This document shows positions 1 to 11,616 of a stretch of DNA of 64,000 bases, piece by piece. Numbering within the stretch: position 1 is the first letter of the stretch; each line of letters begins with the position of its first letter. The DNA comes from Amoebidium appalachense (Eukaryota; Ichthyosporea): contig CAVNZM010000008.1 in NCBI GenBank assembly GCA_963693365.1, positions 5,084,001-5,148,000 on the forward strand, read 5' to 3'. The notes beneath the pieces are model-generated. The model did no database searches and had not been told where the DNA came from. It was given only the letters and a program-made list of their open reading frames with translations. The translations under genes were made by a program, and so were the position numbers.

Positions 1-60
1 GTGTGGCTACGAAGACATCCTCCCCCCCCCCCCCCCTCGCGGCCCACACCCTTTGAGAAT

Positions 61-209
61 GGGTTTATCCTAAGGTTGCATACGGTTTGTTGTTCATGTA
101 GCATCTCAACATCCACCGTATTATAATCGTGAAGTTGCACTTTGTAGCCTATTCCGCATTCCTGACCAACCCTCCCCCCCCCCCCCCCCCCCGCCCTCTC
201 CCTTCTCAG
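61..209 (+). repeat. Degenerate copy of dispersed family A, just upstream of an exon
   Basis: The stretch ending CCTATTCCGCATTCCTGACC followed by a C-run resembles the 3' end of family A (GTGTTCCGCATTCAAA plus C-run). It leads straight into the acceptor TTCTCAG at 209. The match is partial and judged by eye. Confidence 0.45.
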
Positions 210-1910
210 GATGGAGAGCATCAATTCACTCCCAACGACATTGATGGTCTGTGGGGATGTGGCCGTGATCTTGTTGTTGCTACGGACCAAACATTCTTTC
301 ACGCTACCTTCTCCCCCACGAGCCCCCCCACCCTTTCATGGACCCCACTCACCACCGTTCCCCCCAACCTACTCGAGGGGGGTCTTACAGCGACCTTCAT
401 CGAAGGGAAGGGGCTGTGCGTGGCCGCCCTGGTCTCTGAGCCGAAGGAGAGAGACCTCATGGCTCCCAAGATTATACCTCTGACCCCCCCTCCCTGTTAT
501 CTCATGCGTTACACCCCTGAGAGTGGGTGGGTGCGAATTTGCAGTGTTCCGCCGGCCAGCGCGTGTCTAAATATATCGGCCAATGGGGTTTATGCAGTTT
601 GGAAAGTCATGAAGAGGTTTGGGGCGCCGGAGGAAGGGGAGAGGGGCGACTTTTGGGGTGCGGAGATGAGGGAGGGTGTGGAGAGCAGGCGGCTTACGTG
701 GGTATGTGGGTGTGTGTGTGGGGGGGGGGGGGGGGGGGAGGGGTAGGGGGGAGGTTGTTGATGGGTGGGTGGGTAGGTGGGTGGGTGGGCGGGTGGGTGT
801 AAACGGGGGTGGGAGGGGGGGGGGAGGGGGGGGGGGGGAATGATGTAGGCGGGTATGTGGGTGGGGTTTTTTTTGGGGGGGGGGGGGTGGGTGGGTGGGA
901 GGGGGGTGGGTGGTGGATGGGTGGGTGGGTTTGTGGGTGGGGTTGGGGGGAGGCGGAGGGGGGAAAGGGAGAGGGGGGCGGGAGGGGTTGGTAGGTTGAT
1001 GGGTGGGTGGGTTTGTGGTTGGGTGGATGGGAGGGTTTGGGTGGGGTTGAGGGGAGGGGGAAGGGGGTGGGTGGGGTGGGTGGGTGGGTCGGTGTTTGTG
1101 AAAAGAGGGGGGAGGGGGAGGGGGCAGGGAAGGGGTTGGTGGTTGGGTATGTGGGTGTGGGGAGGGGGGCAAAGGGAGGGGGATGAGGGGGGGGGGGGGG
1201 GGGGGGGGGAAGGAGTTGAAGTGCAAAAAGGGTGGGAAAGGCAACGGAAAGGGATGTATCTAACCAGTAAAGAGGAAGGCAGGGTTTGCGTGGGGTGTGG
1301 TCTAACAAACTCATCAACTCCCCCTCCCCCCCCCCCCGCCTGCCACCCGCCTGCCCGCCCGCCCGAGGAGGGGCCCTGCTTATTAATATGCATGCTCTTT
1401 GTGTGGCTTGCTCTCCGCATCACGTAAGTCCGTTATGAATGTGTGCTTCAGCTTCTATAACACATTCTGATTCCTTCCCCCCCCCCCCCCCCTTCCCCTC
1501 TCTCCTCCCCCCGCCCCCCTCCTTCCCCACCCCCCCCCCCCCCCCCCCCTTTCCCCCCTCCCAGCTGACTGGGCGTGTAAGTGATGCACGTGTGAGCAGT
1601 GCTGGGCACGTGGTGTACCATGGCAACCACAGCCAAGATCGACCAATCACAACACACCAGGACCTGTGGCTGCTCCAATGGAATGCAGACAAGGCCGAGC
1701 AGCCAATCAGGATCACCGGTGTGTTCTCAGACTAGCCCCCTCCCCCGCCCCCCTCCCCCCTCCCCCCCCCTCCTCCCCCCTCCCCCCACACACACACACA
1801 AACATGGATGACACCTAGATATCCCCCCCCCCCCCCCCAAAAAAAAAAAAAAAAAAAAAAGTGCCCATGCCCACGGTGTATTTGCAACACTTATAACTCA
1901 TTTCTACCCC

Positions 1911-1941
<31 letters not shown>

Positions 1942-2830
1942 ACATACACACACACACCGATCCTATTACATATATCCATTCCTCCCCATCCTCCCCCCAT
2001 CCTCCCCACCCCCCCACCCTCCCGCACGTCTCTGTCTGATTTTTGTGTGTTACAGAGTATCGAAATCAGCATCCATGGCATAGCTTCTATATACCCCCCT
2101 CTCCCCCTCCCCTCCCCCCTCCCCCCCCCCCCCCCCCCCCCCCCCATCCCCACCCCCACCAGATTTCCCACACACCTTCTAACCTCCCCCCCCCCCCCCC
2201 CCCCCCCCCCCCTCACACACACACACCCCCCACCCCAGCCCCCATCGTCATCCCTGTCTCTGTTGTGCAGCCGATGTTATCAAGGAGGCGTATTTTAAAT
2301 GACCAATATTTGGGTGCTTTTCATTGGTTAGACACACACTTGGAATGTGCTGTAAACCAAAGGTGTAACGGGGCCTCCATAGATGTTGCGGGAATTATCT
2401 AGGGAGAATAATTGATGGGTTCTGATTGGTGGGGACAGGAGGCAACACGTATATTGAGTCGTGGGGGTGGAAGGAGGACGGAGTGAGTCTTTGGGTCAGC
2501 ATGCTACAGGTGGGTGGGTGTGGGTAGGGGATGGGGTGTGGGTGGGTGGGTGGGTTGTAGATGTGTGGGTGGGGAGAGAATGAACGAGTGGGCGGGGGAG
2601 GGATGGGGAGGTAGGTGGATGGGTGGGTTTTTTTTTGTGGGGGGGTAGGGAGGGGGGAGGGGGAGGTGGGGGGTTTTGGGGGGGGGGGGGGGGGAGGGGG
2701 GAGGGTTGGTGGGGTTGGGGGTGGGGACTGGTGGGAGGGTGGGGGGGGGGGGGGGGGTTTGAATGGACGAGGGTAGGTGAGTGTGGGTGGGTGGGTGGAT
2801 GCGGGTGTGTGGGTGTTTTCATGTGTGTGT

Positions 2831-2866
<36 letters not shown>

Positions 2867-3162
2867 GGAGGTTGGGGGTGGGGGGGTTAAATGTGAGTGT
2901 ATATGTGTTTTGATGTGTGTGGGTGTGTATGTGTACGTGTGTTCAGGGGAAGAAGAGGGGGATGGATGATGTTCCGTCAAACAAGACCATTGGTAGCTGT
3001 GTGGGGCCAATTATATGTGTGTTGTGTGTGGGTGCAGGCTGGTGTATGTCTTCATCGGTGGCTGAATTATGCATCGGGCTGCATGCACGTTGGGGGAACG
3101 GGTAGTCTGCATGTGGTATGGCCACCTTCAGCATATGCACAGACTTACAGACCCATATACAC

Positions 3163-3218
<56 letters not shown>

Positions 3219-4623
3219 CGACACACACACACACACCCCTCACTCCTCCCCTCCCCTCCCCACCCCTCGGCCACCCTCGGTCCCTCCCCTCACCTCCTCG
3301 CCCCCACATTTCCCTCCCCCCCCCCTCCTCCCCCCCCCCCCCCCCCTTCCCCACACACACACGTACAGGGAGTGCACCGTGCCAGTTGCACTGTGACCCT
3401 GAATGGTGGCTGGAAATCAAAAACCCCCCTAACCCCCGCAATTTCGGGTGTGGTCTCATGGAATGCACATGGGGAGGGTCTGTGGCCCACCGAGGATCCA
3501 ACCAGCTACCAGCGACTGCACTGCACCGCATCCAGCCAGCCAATCAGATTGCCCCATCCACAAGAGTGCGACGATCTGGTGGTATGTCAACCCATCCCCC
3601 CCCCCCCCTCCCCCCACCCCCACCCCCCTTCCATCCCCCCTCCAATCCCCCTCCCCCCCCCCTCCCCCCGCGCAACAAAAAAGCCCCCCCCCCCCCCCCC
3701 CCCCAAAAGAAAGAAACTTACCCCCCCCCCCCCCCCCCCCCCCTCAACCGGTGAAAAACCCCCTCATCCAAGGCAACTCCCTCACATGTTGCATACGCAA
3801 ACCCTCAAATGTGTCATTATTGCGCGGAGACAAATTCGAGGGTTTCACTTCGCTGAGCCACCAGCACCGGCCAGCTCATTGACCGGGACTGGGCTGAAAC
3901 TGAACATGCTGCGATTTGGGCAGCTTAGTTGGGCACTGGTGACGTCACTATCATAATAGGAGTGACGTCATGGGATAGGGCACCCTCGTGCAAATACAAC
4001 ACCAAGGCTATCGATACTGGGCCCCTTTTGATTGGTTCTGATTTGTTTCTTATTGGATGGTGGGATCATTCTAGTTTTTTTTTCCATGCACGTGGTGGGT
4101 GTGTAAGTACTTATAGAGCACACACGTGCTCATGTTGGACAGCAAAAAGGGCTCTACAATCCTCATCCTACTTGCCCGTGTGTGTGTGTGTTGGCTCTCT
4201 AGACGTCCGGTGCCTCAGTGTTGTTTAAACTCACATCATGCACACGAAATTATAACTCCCCCCTCCCCCCCCCCCTCCCCCCTCCCTCACACACACACAC
4301 ACACACATTTGTACACACACCCCTGTTCTCCTCCTCTTTCTTCGTGTTTCCCAGCGAGCCACAAACTTAACCATCGATATCTCATATCCTTCCTTTGCCT
4401 TTATCACCCCCCCCCCCCCCCCCCCCCCCCCCCCCGCCTGCCCCCTCCGACCCATTAGGTGGACGTCCTCACATGGTCTGCGCCTGACGGGCAGCCAATC
4501 ACTGGTGTTCTTGCCCGGCACGTGGGTGCACCAGCCAGTGCCCAGCTTATAGTGCACATCCACGGGGGACCGGCCACGGCACAGAGGGGGGATAGGGCCA
4601 TAGCTGCTGCTTGCACGAGGTGA

Positions 4624-4664
<41 letters not shown>

Positions 4665-5270
4665 GACATGCACACAGGCATATGCACACAGGCAGAGGCG
4701 CATTGAGAACAGGCACGGGCACATGCACGGACACAATTACGAACGGTTGTAATAATCGTGCACAAACACACCTATCATCTGCACACACACGGCCAAACAC
4801 ATTCCGCCTTCTCACTCCTCTACCACCTCCTTCCCCCCCCCCCTCTCCCGCGTTCCTCTCCCTTTTTGATTGCCCTCCCCTTCCACATTTCTCCACACAT
4901 GCGCGCACACGTACACACACACACACACACACACACACCACACACACACACACACGTGCACGTGCACGTACACACACACACACGTGCACGTGCACGTACA
5001 CACACACACACACACGCACACGTGCACGTGCACGTACACGTACACACACACAGGTACCCCTACCGGCAGCTGCTTGCTGCAGGCTATGTTGTGCTGCAGC
5101 CCATGTACCGTGGCACCCTCGGATATGGTGACGCATTTGCACAGGCAAATATCACCCGCCAGGTGTGTGTGTGTAGGGGGGGGGGGGGGGGGGAGGGAGG
5201 GGGGGCGCGTGTGAATGTGTGGGTGGGTGGATGTGTGTGTGTGTGTGTCTGTGTCTGTGTGTGTGTCTGT

Positions 5271-5310
<40 letters not shown>

Positions 5311-7012
5311 ATGTGCTTTTGTGTCCATGTTTGTGTATGGTTTGTGTGTGCGCGCGCGGGTGTGTGCAGGCACTTATTTATATTCCCCGTGTGTGGTTAC
5401 CTCATACAGTATATTTACTGCATACTTGAATGTTTGCCTTTGCATGTGTCCTGCACCATGCTTCTCATCGTGTATGCGTACTTCGTACTGTGTTCCGCAT
5501 TCAAAACCCCCCCTGTCTTCTTTCAGAGGTGTCCTTTCAGGACAGACCACTGTGTGGAGACATCTTTACTTCCATGCAACCGGGCATGGTTGCTCTGTGT
5601 CGTGCATCTGTAAGCACATACGCGTTTGTCGCTGCACTGCATTAGTTTGCACATACATCTTCACCGTTTTGCTCACCTTGCTTGCATAAGCAACCCTGCT
5701 CGTCTTTGATCAAGACGGGTTGACCCACCCAAGTTCAGTTGATGCTGCTGTCTGAGTTGGAGCGTCGTATATACGCGGGCTAAGGGGTCGAAACTCAGAC
5801 GCAATTGATGACTTGGGCCCTCCCTGAGGATGGGCTCTGCTTATGACGCATACTGTGCGCATGGCTGATGCTGCATACTTGAATGTTTGCCTTTGCATGT
5901 GTCCTGCACCATGCTTCTCATCGTGTATGCGTACTTCGTACTGTGTTCCGCATTCAAAACCCCCCCTGTCTTCTTTCAGAGGTGTCCTTTCAGGACAGAC
6001 CACTGTGTGGAGACATCTTTACTTCCATGCAACCGGGCATGGTTGCTCTGTGTCGTGCATCTGTAAGCACATACGCGTTTGTCGCTGCACTGCATTAGTT
6101 TGCACATACATCTTCACCGTTTTGCTCACCTTGCTTGCATAAGCAACCCTGCTCGTCTTTGATCAAGACGGGTTGACCCACCCAAGTTCAGTTGATGCTG
6201 CTGTCTGAGTTGGAGCGTCGTATATACGCGGGCTAAGGGGTCGAAACTCAGACGCAATTGATGACTTGGGCCCTCCCTGAGGATGGGCTCTGCTTATGAC
6301 GCATACTGTGCGCATGGCTGATGCTGCATACTTGAATGTTTGCCTTTGCATGTGTCCTGCACCATGCTTCTCATCGTGTATGCGTACTTCGTACTGTGTT
6401 CCGCATTCAAAACCCCCCCATGTGTACGTCGTCCCATATATTGAACCCTCCAGCTCTCTCTCTCTCTCCCCCCCCCCCCCCCCCTCTTCCCCCCTCCCCC
6501 CCACGTTCATACGTCTCACCGTATCATGACCCCCCATGCATCTCTCATACCCTATCTTGAACCCCCCCCTCCCCCCCCCCCCCCTCCCCCGATACATACC
6601 TCATACCTTATTGTGACCCCCCTTTCATAACTCACGTACCGTATCACGACCCCCCATGCATCCCTCTGATCGCATCTGAACCTTCTCTGCCATAACTTAT
6701 ACCGATCTTGCCCCCCCTCCCCCCCCCCCCCCCCTCCCCTCCGTGTTCCGCATTCAAACCCCCCCCCCCCCCCTCCCCTTGGTGAATGGGTCGAAACTGG
6801 GTACTGTGGATGACTTGGGCCCCATTTGAGGATGCATTATTATGCACACTCTTGGTATGGTTTGCATTCTGCTTTATGTTATCCGTTATGATTGTGTATT
6901 TCGTCATCTAGAACATATTCTAAACCTTCTCTCTCCTTTCCCCCTTGCATTCTGCATCGTGTTATCCGTTTGTTCTTGTGTACTTCGTACTTTTTGACGC
7001 ATTCAAACCCCC

Positions 7013-7043
<31 letters not shown>

Positions 7044-7663
7044 ACAGGGTCTTCACCACGGTGATCTAGGAGACATACTCTCAGGCATCGAACACGTGCG
7101 CAGTCTTAACCGGTGTAAATTGGGGCCGGTGGGGATTTTTGGCGGAAGCTATGGAGGTTACATGACACTTAGGTGCATGGCCGTTGCGGGGGATGTGTTT
7201 GGGTGCGGTGTGGGTCAGTACGGGTTCATACACAATAGGTGGATGAGTTATGAGGGGGGGGATTTTACATTCGAGGATGAATATTTGGCTCAGGGAAGGA
7301 GGAAATTCTGGCCGCTGACTAATGAGGTAAAACCCCCATGAATACCCCCCCCCCCTCCCCCTTCCTCTCTCCCCCTCTTCCTCTCCCTCACAGTCTGATC
7401 CCCCCCCCCCCCTCCCCCCGGCGGCCGCCGCCCTAGCCCCTTCCTCATCGTCCCCCTCGCTCTCTCTCATGTTCTGAGCCGTTTCTCGTCCCCTCCCCTT
7501 CCCCCACCCCTGCCTTGTTTGGAAATTCAAACCAACACTGGAGTGATAATGTACAAGAGGTTGAGAAAAAGGGATGCGAGGATGAAGGGTGTACATCGTG
7601 TCTCCCTCACGTGTTATGCTCTATCTTCTGCAACCCTCCCTCCCCCCCCCTTTACCCCCCCCT

Positions 7664-7713
<50 letters not shown>

Positions 7714-8310
7714 CACACACACACACATCCCCCTGCCGCAGCAACCATGCGCTAAACATAGGTATGCACACATGGACAGGCCCACACACAGATGCTTAAA
7801 CACACACAGAGAGAGGAAGGGAGGCACACCCACACACCCAAGTACAACCACACACGCTTACACACACATACGCACACACAGACACTCGACTGACCCACCC
7901 AACTACAACACACACACACACCATATACAACCCCACCCACCCACTCAACCTATTGAGATGCACACACATCTCTTCCCCTCCCCCCCCCCCCCCCCCCCCC
8001 GGGCACACACACACACACACACACACACATGCATACACAAACACACACACTCGCTCGAGGCTCACTCGCTCACTCATGCACTAAAACACACTGACACACT
8101 GAAGCACAACCACAACCCCCCCCCCCCCCCCCCCCCCCCCGGCCCCCCCTCCTTCCCCCACCCCCTCTCTCTGCCCCACCCATCCACACACCCCCCCCCC
8201 ACACACACACACACACACACTGACCCACCTCCTCCCCCTCCCCCCACCCACCCCACCCATCCCCCTCCCCTCCCCCTCCCCCTCCCCCCACCCCCTCCTT
8301 CCCCCCCCCC

Positions 8311-8341
<31 letters not shown>

Positions 8342-8608
8342 ACACAGGACACAGCCAGTGACGTGTTCGAACACCTTCACGCCATCAAGGGCCCAGTGCT
8401 CTTGATGCACGGCCAAGATGACGACATCTGCCCTCCCAGCCAATCATTGGTAGCGTATCACGTGATCAGGGATAGCGGCGTTCCCACGGGCCTGATTTTG
8501 TACCCTGGGGAGGGCCATGGGTTCGATCGACCAATGAACAGGCAGGATCGCGATCGGAGAATACTGGTGTGGTTTAGGGAGTACATGCCCACGGATATGC
8601 CTAATTAG
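210..8608 (+). CDS. S9 prolyl-oligopeptidase-family serine peptidase, split gene, 5' end outside the window
   Basis: Hand-built exons: 210-701, 1565-1718, 3369-3581, 4459-4619, 5054-5162, 7048-7326 and 8348-8608 (stop TAG). Phases agree from 3369 to the stop and from 210 to 1718. The 1718/3369 junction is out of phase by one base, so a small exon is missing there. The first two exons read as the N-terminal beta-propeller (GDFW..., RRLTW, then DLWLLQWN). The C-terminal exons give the alpha/beta-hydrolase domain: VHIHGGP (oxyanion side), [11 protein letters not shown], the nucleophile elbow GGSYGG (catalytic Ser), HGQDDD (catalytic Asp) and GEGHGF (catalytic His). The triad is complete, so an active cytosolic or secreted dipeptidyl- or acylaminoacyl-peptidase is likely; the exact subfamily is not resolved. 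Four exons follow a (CA)n-CAG or CnCAG acceptor. The family is recognised from motifs, the function is inferred. Confidence 0.85.
1370..1564 (+). repeat. Diverged family A copy ending at a 3' splice site
   Basis: Shares the order GGGCCCTGCTTATTA, ATGCATGCTCTTTGTGTGG, GCTTGCTCTCCGCATCACG, CCGTTATGAATGTGTGCTTC with family A. It then runs into long C tracts and the acceptor CTCCCAG of the 1565 exon. Same orientation as the gene. Confidence 0.55.
5418..6418 (+). repeat. Tandem 453-bp repeat, 2.2 copies, family A
   Basis: The word CTGCATACTTGAATGTTTGC recurs at about 5418, 5871 and 6324, a spacing of 453. The first two units look identical by eye. The third breaks at a C-run near 6413. Each unit holds the family A core: GCATAAGCAACCCTGCTCG, GATCAAGACGGG, GTCGAAACTC, GATGACTTGGGCC, GAGGATGGGCTCTGCTTATG. 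Confidence 0.9.
6740..7030 (+). repeat. Family A copies ending in a C-run and (CA)n before an exon
   Basis: At 6741-6775 there is a 3' end (GTGTTCCGCATTCAAA plus C-run). At 6785-7010 there is a longer copy with TCGAAACTGGGTACTGTGG, GATGACTTGGGCCCC, TTGCATTCTGCATCGTG and GTACTTTTTGACGCATTCAA. A C-run, (CA)n and the acceptor of exon 7048 follow directly. Confidence 0.75.
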
Positions 8609-9298
8609 GTTATTAGGTGTGCATGCTGGTTGGCCGATGGGGGGTGTTGAGAGTGCTCATATGCGAGTGCATGAGGTTCCTGATATGGTTATTGTGCGTG
8701 GGCCATAATTGGGGTAGATTTGTACGACGTCTGGTTTGTTTTGCAGGCTGGATGATAGTTGTACAGTTTGCTGATTGGGTAATGGGTTGGTTGCTGACTA
8801 GGGATGCTTTCGTAATTACCTGTCATATATGGTAACTGCGACGTGTGCTGATTAGTGATTGGACTCATGTCATGATGTCCACATTGCCTTGTTTGATTTA
8901 ATGAATCAGCACGATAGAGTGAGGTTTTCTTTTAAGTGTGTTCCTTATCTGGTGATAGATCTGGGTAAAACGGCAGAAGTGAACACCTACCCTCCCCGTT
9001 ATGATGGGGTGTGACCTAATGTGGCAAGTAGTTGTGCGGGTGATTTTTAACCCTGGCTATTGCTGACCGGCATATTGTCGTTAGGGCCAATAAGAGTGCA
9101 GCAATAAAATTTAAAGGCAGTATCTGAATTGTAACCAGTATTGGACTCAGAGGTTGTAGTCTAATGTGTGTGTGCACCACATGCATATGCCACACCGTGC
9201 ACAAGGGCACCAGTGTGCGGCGTGTGTTCACGGCATTGTGTGGGGCAGGACTTGACTAATATTAGTATATGTACGTGTACACTTGTATGCACTGGCAC

Positions 9299-9333
<35 letters not shown>

Positions 9334-11108
9334 TGGTTGGGGGGGGGGGGAGGGGAGGGGGGAGGGGGGGGGTCCCGCAGCGTGCGTGCACGAGCATGTT
9401 TCGAAAGCCTTTTGTGCGCCTGCGTTGTTTCGCAGAGCTAGATGAGTGTGTGAGCCTGTGCTTTGCTTTTATTTAGACTGTCAGTGACGGCAGGCACTGA
9501 GCAATTGCAAGAGCAGGCAAATGCGGTGGCCCTTGAAGGGGCGGGGAAGAGGGGGGGGGGGGGGGGGGGGGGGGGGGAAGAGAGCAGGGGGGGCGAGGGA
9601 GAAGCGGGGGCGCGGGGTGCACGAGGGGGGGGGGGGTGCACGTGGGGGGGGGGGGGGGGGGGTTGAATGTACCTTGAGGGCAACACATCAAACCTTGGGT
9701 CGAACGGCCCGGGCCCGGAAGTACAAACTTACCCTAACCCCCCCCCCCAAAAAAAAAGAAAGAAAGAAAAACACTCGCATGGGTGCGTGCGTTCACACAC
9801 GTGCACGCACACACATAAACCGTAACATGAATCTCAAGCATCTTCCCCCGGCCTCCCCTCCCGCCCCCAATTAATGAACCTCAACTGTCGATCACAAATT
9901 CCAATGCCCCTAAGAAATTTTAAATTAATCGATTACTAGGGCATCTGCCAATCATGACGGCCGGCCGCGTCCTTCTGTCCTTTTGTGTTTGCCCAATCAC
10001 TGTCATGCATATGTGCTGCATCACAAGGGTGCACTTAGTGTTGCAAGCCATGGTCCGTGGCCCCTTAATCCCCCCCTCCCCCCTCCCCCTCCCCCTCCTT
10101 TTACGTACAACCAACATTAGACCAGGGCGAGTAGAATTATCGTACGGGACGGTCCTATGCGCGAAAGCATCCACCGAACCACCCACACACCCCGAGCGCA
10201 GCCACGTACACCGCGCACACACATCTGCACACTCTTCCCCCCCCTCCCTCCCCCCCCCCCCCCCCCCCCCCCCCCTTCCCCCACTTCCCGGGCCACCTTC
10301 ACCCCCCCCCCCCCCCCCAAAAAAAAAAAAAAGAAAGAAAGAAAGACAACACGTGCACGTGCACATATCAACACGGTGGCTCTGCTTGGTGCATAAGTTG
10401 CAGCATCCTGCAGGGTCACCGGTGACTTATAAAAAAGAAGCCCCTGGAAACACTAGCGGGATATTTGAGGCTTACGTATTGCACTTAGTGCTCGATCCGT
10501 TTCTTGCTTGCACATCGACAGAGGCAAATGTCCTACGTATGACCTGACCTCCTGTAAATTTTTTTAAGGAAGAAATGCATCGGATATATGACCACATATG
10601 GCATTGCTCGTCACCCATTACCATATTTGGCCATTACTATTTTTGGCAATGCTCTCCCATAGGGGGGCACCTACCTGCCAGCCACATGACCATATGCCTT
10701 AATCCGGGATACAAAATTGCAAGGGAAATTATCTCACTAGAAATAAGACGCAAGTGCTTTAATTGGTGTTTGTGGAGGGACCCAATCCCAATATTTCAAG
10801 TCTTTATTGCATACAGCGTCGTACCAGTGGCACGTGGACACGAGTCCTCCAATCAGATGTAGCCATCACATCGCCAGCGGCCAGTACGTATATTACAGAA
10901 GCATGCACTTTGCAGCCTTGGGCCAACCCTGGAACTAGATTGGGTCAAAACGTATATTTGCGCAAGCAGGGCATGCTTTGCTTTCCGTGACCATGGCAAG
11001 GAAGGCAGTTTATACTGGAAGGCTTCTAGAAGGTGAAACAAACTTAATCCCTTTTCATATTACTTCATTGAGTTGGGAGTGCCCCTCCCCCCCCAACCCC
11101 CACTCCCT

Positions 11109-11145
<37 letters not shown>

Positions 11146-11616
11146 AACTCCTCCTCCCCTCAACCAACCAAACCAAACCAAAAAAAAAAAAAAAAAAAAG
11201 AAAAAACCCAAGTACATACAATGCCATAATAGTAATACTAATACTGATGCTAATCATTTGTCATTCAAAACTATTATGTTGCACAGGTCCATGAACAAAG
11301 GAAAGGAAGAGAGAGTGTTACATGCCACCGCCTTGTTTCTCTCTCTCCCTCCCCTTCCCCCCCCCCCCCCCCCCCCCCCCCCCTCCCCCCCCCCCCTCCA
11401 AATTAGAGCAGTCACGGACACAACACGGGCGCAACGAAATACAGTCACAGAAGCTCAGCAAAATTCCATTGGGCAGCTGCAACTTCAAAAGTCTCCAATT
11501 TTCAGCCAATGGGATGTCTGCATAGATATGGCCTTCTTCTCTCAAGATCTTTGAACATCAGCCTACACCTTCATCAGGCTGATTTAAGGCCCCCAATTCA
11601 CCATAAAAACACTATA
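8609..11616. other. Intergenic, no gene recognised
   Basis: No open frame other than homopolymer translations. Composite tracts: a T-run then G-run at 9301-9371, G-runs at 9550-9660, and C-runs followed by A-runs at 9739-9770, 10300-10345 and 11109-11202. AATAAA at 9104 is a possible polyadenylation signal for the upstream peptidase gene, 500 bp past its stop. Confidence 0.6.

Larger units (their letters stand above)
5163..7047 (+). other. Intron of the S9 peptidase gene with complementary ends and dispersed repeats
   Basis: The intron starts GTGTGTGTGTAGGG with a run of about 18 G. It ends with about 19 C, (CA)n and CAG. It holds two full and one partial copy of a 453-bp unit (5418-6418), C/T-rich filler, and a further repeat copy whose 3' end adjoins the terminal C-run. 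Confidence 0.75.

Noticed and set aside
567-1423. Pro- and Gly-rich frames over C- and G-runs
   Set aside because: Homopolymer and GGGT translations inside the intron between the 210 and 1565 exons.
2055-2400. Extra S9 exons (after TTACAG at 2054 or TTGTGCAG at 2268)
   Set aside because: Acceptors look good but no donor keeps an open frame to exon 3369; one missing small exon is still needed somewhere in 1719-3368.
3780-4010. Exon between 3581 and 4459 in the S9 gene
   Set aside because: Exons 3369-3581 and 4459-4619 join in phase directly and read smoothly, so none is needed.
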